From assembly GCF_002237655.1 (NCBI RefSeq), contig NZ_NOKT01000005.1:124001-188000 (forward strand): 64,000 nt of DNA. The letters are read 5' to 3'. Position numbers and translations under genes: made by a program. Each line of letters begins with the position of its first letter. Positions within the stretch are counted from its first letter, which is position 1. Below, piece by piece: positions 45,709 through 54,675 of the stretch. The DNA comes from Streptomyces sp. XY006 (GTDB lineage: Bacteria > Actinomycetota > Actinomycetes > Streptomycetales > Streptomycetaceae). The notes below the pieces were generated by a model that saw nothing but the letters and a program-made list of their open reading frames with translations, ran no database searches and was not told the DNA's origin.

Positions 45709-46560
45709 TCAACTCGCCGTGGCCAGCAGCTTGCTGACCCGGTCCGTGTCGCAGGTGCGCGGGCAGGTGGCGCAGGTGTCCTCGGGGCGCAGGGTGTAGA
45801 ACATGCAGCAGCTCGCGCGGTCCCGGGTGCGCAGCGGCTCGCCGCCGGGGCCGGTCAGCTCGCGGAACGCGGCCGTGCCGACGTACGGCTTGGTCGCGCC
45901 CGGCAGGAGCAGCTCCAGTTCGCGCATCGCGCGCCGCTCCTCCAGCTCTCCGAACAGCTGCCCGACGTACCACAGGCCCTCGACGATCTCGTCGGTCGCC
46001 ATGCCCCACAGGGCCCGGCCGCGGCGCCGCATCCGGGGGCCGAATCCGGTCAGGACCGGCTCCAGGTGCTCGGCGACGGCCGACCGCACCTCCGCGCGCA
46101 GGGCCTCCTCGTCCGCGACGACCCGGGCGCCGGGCAGCGTGGCGGCCTCGTCGCCGGGCAGGCAGGCGAAACCGGCCGGGCGGACGGCGAGGTGGCCGAG
46201 GGCGTGGGCGGGGTCGGTGCGGTCGTACGAGACGTGCGTCACGGGGTAGCGGGGGACGCGGCGCTGCAGGAACCACGGCACGGTGATCAGCAGGCAGGCG
46301 GGCCAGGCGTACCGGTGCAGGCCGAAGCTGGCGACGACGTCCGGGCGGGCCTGCCGGTCGTAGTCCCGCCGGATCTGCGCCTCGTCCCAGGCGAGGTAGG
46401 CGTCGAGGCCGGGACCCGCGGCGGCCAGGTCGGCGGCGCCGGTCCAGCCGCCGCCGCGCGGGGTCTCCTGCCCGGGGCCGAGTTCGGTGACGGTGAGTCC
46501 CGGGAGGACCTCGGCCAGGCGTGCGTAGGCGACGGAGACGGCCGAACGGGTCGCGGGCAT
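45709..46560 (-). CDS. FhuF-like ferric siderophore reductase
   Basis: A 283-residue protein of the FhuF family, which reduces ferric siderophores in the cytoplasm to release iron. The C-terminal [2Fe-2S] motif C-C-x10-C-x2-C (CCMFYTLRPEDTCATC) is intact, followed by a further Cys in PRTC. The middle is helical with LLITVPWFLQRRVPRYPV and LWYVGQLFGELEERRAM. An iron box lies about 50 bp upstream, so transcription should be repressed by a DtxR-type regulator (DmdR) when iron is sufficient. No transporter is adjacent. Confidence 0.88.
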   Translation of the reverse strand: MPATRSAVSVAYARLAEVLPGLTVTELGPGQETPRGGGWTGAADLAAAGPGLDAYLAWDEAQIRRDYDRQARPDVVASFGLHRYAWPACLLITVPWFLQRRVPRYPVTHVSYDRTDPAHALGHLAVRPAGFACLPGDEAATLPGARVVADEEALRAEVRSAVAEHLEPVLTGFGPRMRRRGRALWGMATDEIVEGLWYVGQLFGELEERRAMRELELLLPGATKPYVGTAAFRELTGPGGEPLRTRDRASCCMFYTLRPEDTCATCPRTCDTDRVSKLLATAS

Positions 46561-46607
46561 GTGATCACCGATCCGTGTCTGTAGACGTCCCTCGCGGGCG
46601 AGTCCCG

Positions 46608-46625
46608 AAGGTAAGCCTTACCTTA
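46608..46625. promoter_or_regulatory. Iron box (DtxR/DmdR/IdeR-type operator)
   Basis: AAGGTAAGCCTTACCTTA is a dyad that, read on the minus strand, matches the consensus TTAGGTTAGGCTCACCTAA at all but about four positions. It lies 47 bp before the fhuF-like start codon, over the expected promoter. It is also within 130 bp of the divergent GntR-family gene. Confidence 0.8.
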
Positions 46626-46735
46626 CCGAAGATCGCCGGGATTTGAACTGGGGGCCGGTGCGCTTATCGTGCTTGACGGACGAGTAACAACCCGTCGTAA
46701 TGACCCCAAGTACCGATACGTCCGGAGGAGGACCC

Positions 46736-47515
46736 GTGAAGCAGGGTGCGCAGGGCTCCGCCGGGACGGGGATCCCGCAGGTCCGGGCGGAGGCCGCCGG
46801 GCAGGCCCGGGTCCCGCGGCAGGCCGCGGCGGCGCGCGGGGAGCACACGCACTCCGAGCCGCCCGCGCCACGGGTGCGGCCCGTCGTGCAGCGGGCCTCG
46901 GTGCGGGGTCAGATCCTCGACGCGCTGCGCGCCGCGCTGGTGGCCGGGGATCTGCGGCCCGGGGAGGTCTACTCGGCGCCGGTGCTGGGGGAGCGCTTCG
47001 GGGTGTCGGCGACGCCGGTGCGGGAGGCGATGCAGCAGCTGGCGCTGGAGGGCGCGGTCGAGGTGGTGCCCAACCGCGGCTTCCGGGTGGTGGAGCGTGG
47101 GGCGCGCGAGCTGGCGGAGCTGGCCGAGGTCCGGGCGCTGATCGAGGTGCCGGTGATGCTGCGGCTGGCCCGGACGGTGCCCGCCGAGCGGTGGGCCGAG
47201 CTGCGCCCGCTGGCGGAGGCGACGGTCCGCGCGGCCTCCTCCGGCTGCCGGGCGACGTACGCCGAGGCCGACCGCGGGTTCCACCGGGCGGTGCTGTCCC
47301 TGTCGGGGAACCGCCAGTTGGTGCGGCTCGCCGAGGACCTGCACCGCCGGGCGCAGTGGCCGCTGGTCGGGGGCGGACCGGGAATGCGGGGGCGTGCGGA
47401 CCTGGTCGCGGACGCGCACGAGCACACGGCGCTGCTGGACGCGCTCATCGCCCGGAACCTGGACGTCGTGCGGGCCCTGGTGGGGGAGCACTTCGCGGGG
47501 GCGGCCGGGGGGTAG
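46736..47515 (+). CDS. GntR-family (FadR/FCD) transcriptional regulator
   Basis: A 259-residue regulator. Winged helix at ~57-120: QILDALRAALVAGDLRPGEVYSAPVLGERFGVSATPVREAMQQLALEGAVEVVPNRGFRVV. C-terminal FCD effector domain (~125-250) with helical blocks AELAEVRALIEVPVMLRLA and EHTALLDALIARNLDVVRALVGEHF, the latter matching the FCD metal/ligand helix. An unstructured ~45-residue N-terminal tail precedes the HTH. I chose GTG 46736 because GGAGGAG stands just before it; an in-frame ATG at 46700 has none. The ligand is unknown. Divergent from the iron-regulated reductase. Confidence 0.88.
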   Translation: MKQGAQGSAGTGIPQVRAEAAGQARVPRQAAAARGEHTHSEPPAPRVRPVVQRASVRGQILDALRAALVAGDLRPGEVYSAPVLGERFGVSATPVREAMQQLALEGAVEVVPNRGFRVVERGARELAELAEVRALIEVPVMLRLARTVPAERWAELRPLAEATVRAASSGCRATYAEADRGFHRAVLSLSGNRQLVRLAEDLHRRAQWPLVGGGPGMRGRADLVADAHEHTALLDALIARNLDVVRALVGEHFAGAAGG

Positions 47516-47601
47516 CGCTGCGGGCGGACACCCCCCGACACGTCCCCTGCCGTGCGTCGGCGGGTGCGGCCGTCCCGGCTTCCGCTGCGGGCGACGGGGG
47601 T

Positions 47602-48366
47602 TCAGGCCGTCGCCGCCGGAGGTGCCGGTGTGAGGTGCCTGGCCAGCCAGGTCGGGACGCCTCCCAGCAGCCGGTGCAGGCGTCGGGCCTCCTCGCGCAG
47701 GCGGGACGCCTCCGGTTCCGTCTCCGTGTCGGCCAGGGACACCAGCGCCGGCGCCGTGCCCACCAGGTAGCCCAGTTCCTCGCGGATCCGGAGCGACTCG
47801 GTGAAGCCGTGCCGGGCCTCGGCCAACTCGCCGTCCCGCAGGGCGAGCCCCGCCAGGTGGCGCCAGGTGAAGGAGAGCAGCAGCGGGTCGGCGTGAGCCG
47901 TCGCGCCCGCGTGGGCGCGACGGTACGCGGCCCGCGCGGCCTGGGGCGCGCTCGTCAGGTTCTCCGCCAGCAGGCCCCGGCGGAAGTCCAGCAGGGCGCG
48001 GGCCGGAGCTCCCGGAGGGATCAGCGCCGCCGCCCGGCCCAGTGCCGCCCGCGCCTCGTCGGCCCGGTCCCGGACCGCCAGCAGGGTCGCCGCGTAGGCC
48101 AAGTACCCGCGTTCACAAGCGGCGGCGCCGCGTTCGTCGTCGCTGTGGGCCAGGGCCTCGGCCGTGCGCAGCGCGTCCTCGGCCTCCTCCCAGCCCTCCT
48201 CGGTGTACAGACACCGTTCGACCAGCAACGACGCGCGTTGCAGCGCCGCCGCCGGGGTGGCGGGAAGCAGCAGTGCCGCCGCGTCGGCCCAGCACCCGCG
48301 GGAGCGCAGCCGCCATACCGCGGTCTGGAGGGGATCGTCACCAGCGGTCGTTCCGTTACCAGACAT
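47602..48366 (-). CDS. TPR-like helical hypothetical protein
   Basis: A 254-residue protein made almost wholly of paired Ala/Leu helices of ~34-residue period (LVERCLYTEEGWEEAEDALRTAEALA; RGYLAYAATLLAVRDRADEARAALGRAAALI; WRHLAGLALRDGELAEARHGFTESLRIREELG), a TPR-like solenoid. No catalytic motif. The start is uncertain between ATG 48366 and GTG 48399; neither has a good ribosome binding site. It could mediate protein interactions; function unknown. It is on the strand of pucR, downstream of it, separated by a terminator. Confidence 0.72.
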   Translation of the reverse strand: MSGNGTTAGDDPLQTAVWRLRSRGCWADAAALLLPATPAAALQRASLLVERCLYTEEGWEEAEDALRTAEALAHSDDERGAAACERGYLAYAATLLAVRDRADEARAALGRAAALIPPGAPARALLDFRRGLLAENLTSAPQAARAAYRRAHAGATAHADPLLLSFTWRHLAGLALRDGELAEARHGFTESLRIREELGYLVGTAPALVSLADTETEPEASRLREEARRLHRLLGGVPTWLARHLTPAPPAATA

Positions 48367-48490
48367 GGCGGTATGCGCCACGTTGCCCTCCCCGAGCACG
48401 CCATCGAGCTGTTGAGTGGTGGCGGCATCTCAGCATGAATCGCGGGGCCGGGCCAAGAGGGTGGGTGAAGGATTTCACAAAGTCGTGGGA

Positions 48491-48535
48491 CTGAGGGGCG
48501 TCCCGGGTTTGGACCCCGGGACGCCCGTGTCTCAG
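48491..48535. terminator. Terminator downstream of pucR
   Basis: GGGCGTCCCGGG (48496-48507) and its perfect complement (48515-48526) enclose a 7-nt loop, with outer arms CTGAG and CTCAG. The structure abuts the pucR stop and separates it from the TPR-like gene. Confidence 0.75.
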
Positions 48536-50235
48536 CTCATGCGCAGGGCGAGGAAGAAGTCGAGCTTGTCCTCCAGCCGCGACAGGTCACGGCTCGTCAA
48601 CTGCTCGATACGGCCCACCCGGTAGCGCAGCGTGTTGACGTGCAGGTGCAGCCGGGTGGCGCAGCGCGTCCAGGAGCCGTCGCAGTCGAGGAAGGCCTCC
48701 AGCGTCGGGATCAGCTCGGCGCGGTGCCGGCGGTCGTAGTCGCGCAGCGGGTCCAGCAGGCGGGCCGTGAAGGCGCGGCGGACGTCGTCCGGGACGAAGG
48801 GGAGCAGCAGGACGTGGGAGGCCAGTTCCTGGTGGCCCGCCGCGCAGACCCGGCCCGGGCGGGCGGCGGCGACACGCCGGGCGTGCCGGGCCTCCTCCAG
48901 CGCCCCGCGCAGCCCCTCGGCCGAGTGCACGGCCGCGCTGACGCCGAGGGTGAGGCGGCCGTCGTCGTCCAGGCCGGCCGTGAGGGGCGACCGCACCGAC
49001 TCCAGGAGCGCGTCCGCCAGGACGCCCGTCTCCGAACCGTCGTGCTCGGCGGAGACGGCAGGCAGGGGGACCAGGGCTATGGCCTCGTCGCCCGTGTGGG
49101 CCACCGCGATGCGGTCGGCGTGCTCCGGGCCGGACGCCTGGGCGTACCCGCCGCCCGGCGAGCCGGCGGGAGGGCCGACGAGGATCTCCTCCAGCAGGGC
49201 CTGCGCGACCGGGCCCGTCTCGGTCCCGGCGCCGTCCCAGTCGACGCGGGCCACGACGACCTGCCAGTGCGGCGCGGCGCCGAGGCCGGGCAGCAGCACC
49301 GGGGCGGCCACGCGCAGACGGGCGGCGATCTCGGCGGGGGCCGCGCCCGTCTGGACCAGTTCCAGGACCTCCTGGGCGAGGCGGCGGCGGACCGTGCGGG
49401 CGGCGTCCCGGCGGTCCCGCTCGACCGCGATCAGCTGCGTGACGCCGTACAGCAGGTCCAGGCGCTCCTCGGCCCAGTCCCCGGCGTCCGCCTCGACCGC
49501 CAGCAGCCAGTCGGACAGCACGGTCTCCCGGACGTCCCGGGCGCTCCGCGGGGCGCGGCCCCCCGAGCCGATCGGGAAGAGCGAGTAGGTGGTGGAGCCC
49601 AGGATCACGCGGTGGGGGCCGCGGCGGCCCGAGCGGGTGGCGGACAGGTGCTCCGCCGCGAGGCGGGCGCAGGCGTCGGCGGGCAGGGCCGGGCCCGCCG
49701 CCTTCGAGCCCGCAACCAGGCGGCCGGTGGGGGACAGCACCCAGGCCCGCAGGTCGAGGTCCGAGCCGAGCAGGTCCAGGACGACGTCCGGGCCGCCGCC
49801 CGCCGGGCCCGACGTCATCATCCGGCGGTGGCGGTCGACCACCGCAGCGAGGTCGCCGGCGCGCTCGCCGGAGACCTGCCGCACGACGTGCTCGGTGATC
49901 GTCGCGAAGGCCACCGACTCGTGCACCGCGAAGAGCGGCAGGCGGTGGCGGGCACAGGCCACGACCAGGTCCTCGGGCACATCGCCCAGCTCGGCCTCGC
50001 CCGCGGCCAGGGCCGCCACCCCGGCCTGCACCAGCAGGCGCACGAACGGCTCGGAGTCGGCGGCGTCCCGGCGCCAGGCCAGGCCCGTGAGTACGAGTTC
50101 GCCGCCCGAGAGGTAGCGGCTCGGGTCGCGCAGGTCGGTGGTCATCACGCCGCGCACGGCGCGGTTCAGCTCGTCCTCGCCGCCGAGCAGCTTGAGGCCC
50201 AGCGCGTCCGTGTCCAGCAGTGCGCGCAGCCGCAT
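48532..50235 (-). CDS. pucR: PucR-family purine catabolism regulator
   Basis: A 567-residue regulator. N-terminal PucR domain (~1-125; DLRDPSRYLSGGELVLTGLAWR, HRLPLFAVHESVAFATITEHVVRQV), a central GGDEF-like/CdaR domain, and a C-terminal HTH_30 (AFLDCDGSWTRCATRLHLHVNTLRYRVGRIEQLTSRDLS, ~515-555). PucR proteins control purine degradation in response to purine intermediates. The gene is divergent from the xanthine dehydrogenase operon across 376 bp, so it very probably regulates it. ATG at 50233-50235 is the likely start. Confidence 0.92.
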   Translation of the reverse strand: MRLRALLDTDALGLKLLGGEDELNRAVRGVMTTDLRDPSRYLSGGELVLTGLAWRRDAADSEPFVRLLVQAGVAALAAGEAELGDVPEDLVVACARHRLPLFAVHESVAFATITEHVVRQVSGERAGDLAAVVDRHRRMMTSGPAGGGPDVVLDLLGSDLDLRAWVLSPTGRLVAGSKAAGPALPADACARLAAEHLSATRSGRRGPHRVILGSTTYSLFPIGSGGRAPRSARDVRETVLSDWLLAVEADAGDWAEERLDLLYGVTQLIAVERDRRDAARTVRRRLAQEVLELVQTGAAPAEIAARLRVAAPVLLPGLGAAPHWQVVVARVDWDGAGTETGPVAQALLEEILVGPPAGSPGGGYAQASGPEHADRIAVAHTGDEAIALVPLPAVSAEHDGSETGVLADALLESVRSPLTAGLDDDGRLTLGVSAAVHSAEGLRGALEEARHARRVAAARPGRVCAAGHQELASHVLLLPFVPDDVRRAFTARLLDPLRDYDRRHRAELIPTLEAFLDCDGSWTRCATRLHLHVNTLRYRVGRIEQLTSRDLSRLEDKLDFFLALRMS

Positions 50236-50410
50236 TCTCGTCGCCGCCGTTCTTTGTCTCGAAAACTATGGTGGATCTCGGTGGGCCATGGAGGGCCGCC
50301 TGTCCGGCGGCCTGGTGGGCGGCGCCGGCCGTCCCCGGACCGTGTCCCGGCTGTGTCCCGGGTCACGCGGTCGTGTCGCGCGTTTCCACAGGAAAACGAG
50401 GAGGTTAAAG

Positions 50411-50479
50411 ATGGCCTCCGTTCATACGAATCTACAAGATGCCTCTCCTGGCCAGCCAACTCCTTCATGGTTTCCGTGA
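50411..50479 (+). CDS. Candidate 22-residue small protein / leader upstream of xdh
   Basis: ATG at 50411 opens a 22-codon frame beginning M-A-S-V-H-T-N-L-Q-D and ending P-S-W-F-P-stop. GAGGAGG stands six bases before it, optimally placed. The local DNA is markedly less G+C-rich than genes nearby, and the frame includes the rare Leu codon CTA. It lies in the 376-bp region between pucR and xdh, 133 bp before xdh. It could be a leader peptide that couples translation to xdh expression or a chance ORF; no family recognised. No other gene is seen in 50236-50611. Confidence 0.4.
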   Translation: MASVHTNLQDASPGQPTPSWFP

Positions 50480-50611
50480 CTGACCCCGTCGGAGTACGGC
50501 GCTGTGTACTGGGTCCACTACGCGTTAACAGCACATGAACGAGCCGGGACCGCCGCACACGGATTGGCTCAATCTGAACGCCCCACGAGAAGACGAAGAA
50601 GAGAGCCGGTC

Positions 50612-51501
50612 ATGGACTTCCTTCGCCCCGCCAGCTGGGAGGAGGCGCTCGCCGCGAAAGCCGAGCACCCCACCGCTGTGCCGATTGCGGGTGGCACCGA
50701 CGTGATGGTCGAGATCAACTTCGACCACCGCCGTCCCGAGTACCTCATGGACCTGAACCGCGTCGGCGACCTCTCCGAGTGGGAGGTCGGCGCGGAGAGC
50801 GTGCGGCTCGGCGCCTCGGTGCCGTACACGAAGATCATGGAGAACCTCCGCGCCGAGCTGCCGGGTCTCGCCCTCGCCTCGCACACCGTCGCCTCCCCGC
50901 AGATCCGCAACCGCGGCGGTGTCGGCGGCAACCTCGGCACCGCCTCCCCGGCCGGCGACGCCCACCCGGCGCTGCTCGCCGCGGGCGCCGAGGTGGAGGT
51001 CGAGTCGGTGCGCGGCTCGCGCCGTATCCCGATCGACGACTTCTACCAGGGTGTGAAGCGCAACGCGCTCCAGCCCGACGAGCTGATCCGCGCCGTGCAC
51101 ATCAAGAAGGCCGACGGGCCCCAGCAGTTCTCCAAGGTCGGCACCCGCAACGCCATGGTCATCGCCGTGTGCGCCTTCGGACTTGCGCTGCACCCCGAGA
51201 CCCGCACCGTGCGCACCGGCATCGGCTCCGCCGCCCCGACGCCCGTGCGGGCCAAGGCCGCCGAGGAGTTCCTGAACGCCGCGCTGGAGGAGGGCGGCTT
51301 CTGGGACAACGGCAGGATCATCACCCCGTCGGTCGCCAAGCAGTTCGCGGAGCTGTGCTCCGCCGCCTGCAACCCGATCGACGACGTCCGGGGCACCGCG
51401 AGCTACCGCCGCCACGCGGTCGGCGTCATGGCCCGCCGCACGCTGACCTGGACCTGGGAGTCCTACCGCGGCGCCCGCCGCGCTTCGGAGGGAGCTGCGT
51501 A

Positions 51502-51502
<1 letters not shown>
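50612..51502 (+). CDS. Xanthine dehydrogenase FAD-binding subunit
   Basis: A 296-residue FAD subunit of a molybdenum hydroxylase. FAD_binding_5 blocks: VPIAGGTDVMVEINF, RNRGGVGGNLGTASPAGDAHPALLAAGAEVEVES; then CO_deh_flav_C (RAVHIKKADGPQQFSKVGTRNAMVIAV). It passes electrons from the Fe-S subunit to NAD+. ATG at 50612 follows GAAGAGAG. The stop overlaps the next start (TAATG). First gene of the xdh operon, divergent from pucR. Confidence 0.92.
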
Positions 51503-52083
<581 letters not shown>

Positions 52084-52085
52084 GC

Positions 52086-54473
52086 ATGTCTTCCCCCAGC
52101 GGAACCCCCACCAAGATCACCCAGGGCTCGCAGACCAAGGGCGGCATCGGCGAGTCCACCCTGCGCCCGGACGGCACCCTCAAGGTCACCGGCGAGTTCG
52201 CGTACTCCTCCGACATGTGGCACGAGGACATGCTGTGGGGCCAGATCCTCCGCTCCACGGTCGCGCACGCCGAGATCGTCTCCATCGACACCGGCGAGGC
52301 GCTGGCCACGCCCGGCGTGTACGCCGTGCTGACGTACGACGACCTGCCGACCGACGTGAAGAACTACGGCCTGGAGATCCAGGACACCCCGGTCCTCGCC
52401 CACGGCAAGGTCCGTCACCACGGTGAGCCGGTCGCCCTCGTCGCCGCGGACCACCCGGAGACCGCGCGCCGCGCCGCCGCGAAGATCAAGGTGGAGTACA
52501 AGGAGCTGCCCGTCGTCACCGACGAGGCCTCCGCCACCGCCCCGGACGCGATCCTCGTCCACGAGAACCGCGACGACCACCACAGCGGTCACGTCCCGCA
52601 CCCGAACATCGTGCACCGCCAGCCGATCGTGCGCGGCGACGTGGCGAAGGCCCGCGAGCGGGCCGACGTGATCGTCGAGGGCGAGTACACCTTCGGCATG
52701 CAGGACCAGGCCTTCCTCGGCCCCGAGTCCGGCCTCGCCGTGCCCGAGGAGGACGGCGGCGTCCACCTCTACATCGCCACCCAGTGGCTCCACTCCGACC
52801 TGCGCCAGATCGCCCCGGTGCTCGGCCTGCCCGAGGACAAGGTGCGCATGACGCTGTCCGGCGTCGGCGGCGCTTTCGGCGGCCGCGAGGACCTGTCGAT
52901 GCAGATCCACGCCTGCCTGCTCGCCCTGCGCACCGGCAAGCCCGTCAAGATCGTCTACAACCGCTTCGAGTCCTTCTTCGGGCACGTCCACCGCCACCCC
53001 GCGAAGCTCTACTACGAGCACGGGGCCACCAAGGACGGCAAGCTCACCCACATGAAGTGCCGGATCGTCCTGGACGGCGGCGCCTACGCCTCCGCCTCCC
53101 CGGCGGTCGTCGGCAACGCCTCCTCCCTGTCCGTCGGCCCGTACGTGATCGACGACGTGGACATCGAGGCCATCGCCCTCTACACCAACAATCCGCCCTG
53201 CGGCGCGATGCGCGGCTTCGGCGCGGTCCAGGCGTGCTTCGCCTACGAGGCGCAGATGGACAAGCTCGCCGCGAGACTCGGTATGGACCCGGTCGAGTTC
53301 CGCCGGCTCAACGCCATGGAGCAGGGCACGCTGATGCCCACCGGCCAGCCGGTCGACTCCCCGGCCCCCGTCGCCGAACTGCTGCGCCGCGTCAAGGCGA
53401 TGCCGATGCCGCCGGAGCGCCAGTGGGAGTCCAGCGAGGGCGCCGACGTACGGCAGCTGCCGGGCGGCCTGTCCAACACCACGCACGGCGAGGGCGTCGT
53501 CCGCGGGGTCGGCTACGCCGTCGGCATCAAGAACGTCGGCTTCTCCGAGGGCTTCGACGACTACTCCACCGCCAAGGTCCGCATGGAGGTCCGGGGCGGC
53601 GAACCGGTGGCCACCGTCCACACCGCGATGGCGGAGGTCGGGCAGGGCGGTGTCACCGTCCACGCGCAGATCGCCCGCACCGAGCTGGGCGTCACCCAGG
53701 TGACCATCCACCCGGCCGACACCCAGGTCGGCAGCGCCGGTTCCACGTCGGCCTCGCGGCAGACGTACGTCACCGGCGGCGCCGTGAAGAACGCCTGCGA
53801 ACTCGTCCGCGAGAAGGTCCTGGAGATCGGCCGCCGCAAGTTCGGCTCCTACCACCCGGCCTGGGCCACGGCCGAACTGCTGCTGGAGGGCGGCAAGGTC
53901 GTCACCGACGGCGGCGAGGTCCTCGGCGACCTGGCCGACGTCCTGGAGGGCGAGGTCGTGGAGGTCGAGGAGGAGTGGCGGCACCGGCCGACCGAGCCCT
54001 TCGACCTGCGCACCGGCCAGGGCAACGGGCACGTGCAGTACTCCTTCGCCGCGCACCGGGCCGTCGTCGAGGTCGACACCGAGCTCGGCCTGGTCAAGGT
54101 GATCGAGCTGGCCTGCGCCCAGGACGTCGGCAAGGCGCTCAACCCGCTCTCCGTCGTCGGCCAGATCCAGGGCGGCACGACCCAGGGCCTGGGCGTCGCG
54201 GTCATGGAGGAGATCGTCGTCGACCCGAAGACGGCGAAGGTCAAGAACCCCTCCTTCACCGACTACCTGATCCCCACCATCCTCGACACGCCGACCATCC
54301 CCGTCGACGTGCTCGAACTCGCCGACGACCACGCCCCGTACGGGCTGCGCGGCATCGGCGAGGCTCCCACCCTGTCGTCCACCCCGGCCGTGCTCGCGGC
54401 GATCCGCGCGGCGACCGGGCTGGAGCTGAACAGGACGCCGGTCCGCCCCGAGCACCTGACCGGCACCGCGTAA
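52086..54473 (+). CDS. Xanthine dehydrogenase molybdopterin-binding subunit
   Basis: A 795-residue catalytic subunit that hydroxylates hypoxanthine and xanthine to urate. Blocks: the small a/b hammerhead domain (~30-140), LSGVGGAFGGREDLSMQIHACLLA (molybdopterin), NPPCGAMRGFGAVQACFAYEAQMD, GQGGVTVHAQIARTELGV, and the catalytic Glu in LRGIGEAPTL near the end. With the two subunits before it, it forms an alpha-beta-gamma heterotrimer pair in the cytoplasm. ATG starts two bases after the preceding stop. Purine substrate is inferred from pucR, the permease and XdhC. Confidence 0.93.
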   Translation: MSSPSGTPTKITQGSQTKGGIGESTLRPDGTLKVTGEFAYSSDMWHEDMLWGQILRSTVAHAEIVSIDTGEALATPGVYAVLTYDDLPTDVKNYGLEIQDTPVLAHGKVRHHGEPVALVAADHPETARRAAAKIKVEYKELPVVTDEASATAPDAILVHENRDDHHSGHVPHPNIVHRQPIVRGDVAKARERADVIVEGEYTFGMQDQAFLGPESGLAVPEEDGGVHLYIATQWLHSDLRQIAPVLGLPEDKVRMTLSGVGGAFGGREDLSMQIHACLLALRTGKPVKIVYNRFESFFGHVHRHPAKLYYEHGATKDGKLTHMKCRIVLDGGAYASASPAVVGNASSLSVGPYVIDDVDIEAIALYTNNPPCGAMRGFGAVQACFAYEAQMDKLAARLGMDPVEFRRLNAMEQGTLMPTGQPVDSPAPVAELLRRVKAMPMPPERQWESSEGADVRQLPGGLSNTTHGEGVVRGVGYAVGIKNVGFSEGFDDYSTAKVRMEVRGGEPVATVHTAMAEVGQGGVTVHAQIARTELGVTQVTIHPADTQVGSAGSTSASRQTYVTGGAVKNACELVREKVLEIGRRKFGSYHPAWATAELLLEGGKVVTDGGEVLGDLADVLEGEVVEVEEEWRHRPTEPFDLRTGQGNGHVQYSFAAHRAVVEVDTELGLVKVIELACAQDVGKALNPLSVVGQIQGGTTQGLGVAVMEEIVVDPKTAKVKNPSFTDYLIPTILDTPTIPVDVLELADDHAPYGLRGIGEAPTLSSTPAVLAAIRAATGLELNRTPVRPEHLTGTA

Positions 54474-54478
54474 GAGCT

Positions 54479-54523
54479 CTCCGGGCGGCGCACCGGAACG
54501 TCACACTTCCGCGCCGCCCGGAG
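54479..54523 (+). terminator. Hairpin between xdh and the purine permease
   Basis: CTCCGGGCGGCGC (54479-54491) and its perfect complement (54511-54523) give a 13-bp stem with a 19-nt loop, four bases after the xdh stop. It may terminate or reduce read-through into the permease gene. Confidence 0.65.
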
Positions 54524-54675
54524 GACCCGGCACCGCACCGCTCGCGGTCCCGGGAACCGACTGATCGTTCGTCTCGGGCCGTCCCCCGGGTCGTGCGGCC
54601 GAAGCACCTTCCCAAATCCCGCACGTCGCTCCGACGAGCCGCGGGTGCCCCTGTGAACCTTGGGAGTAGGCCCAC

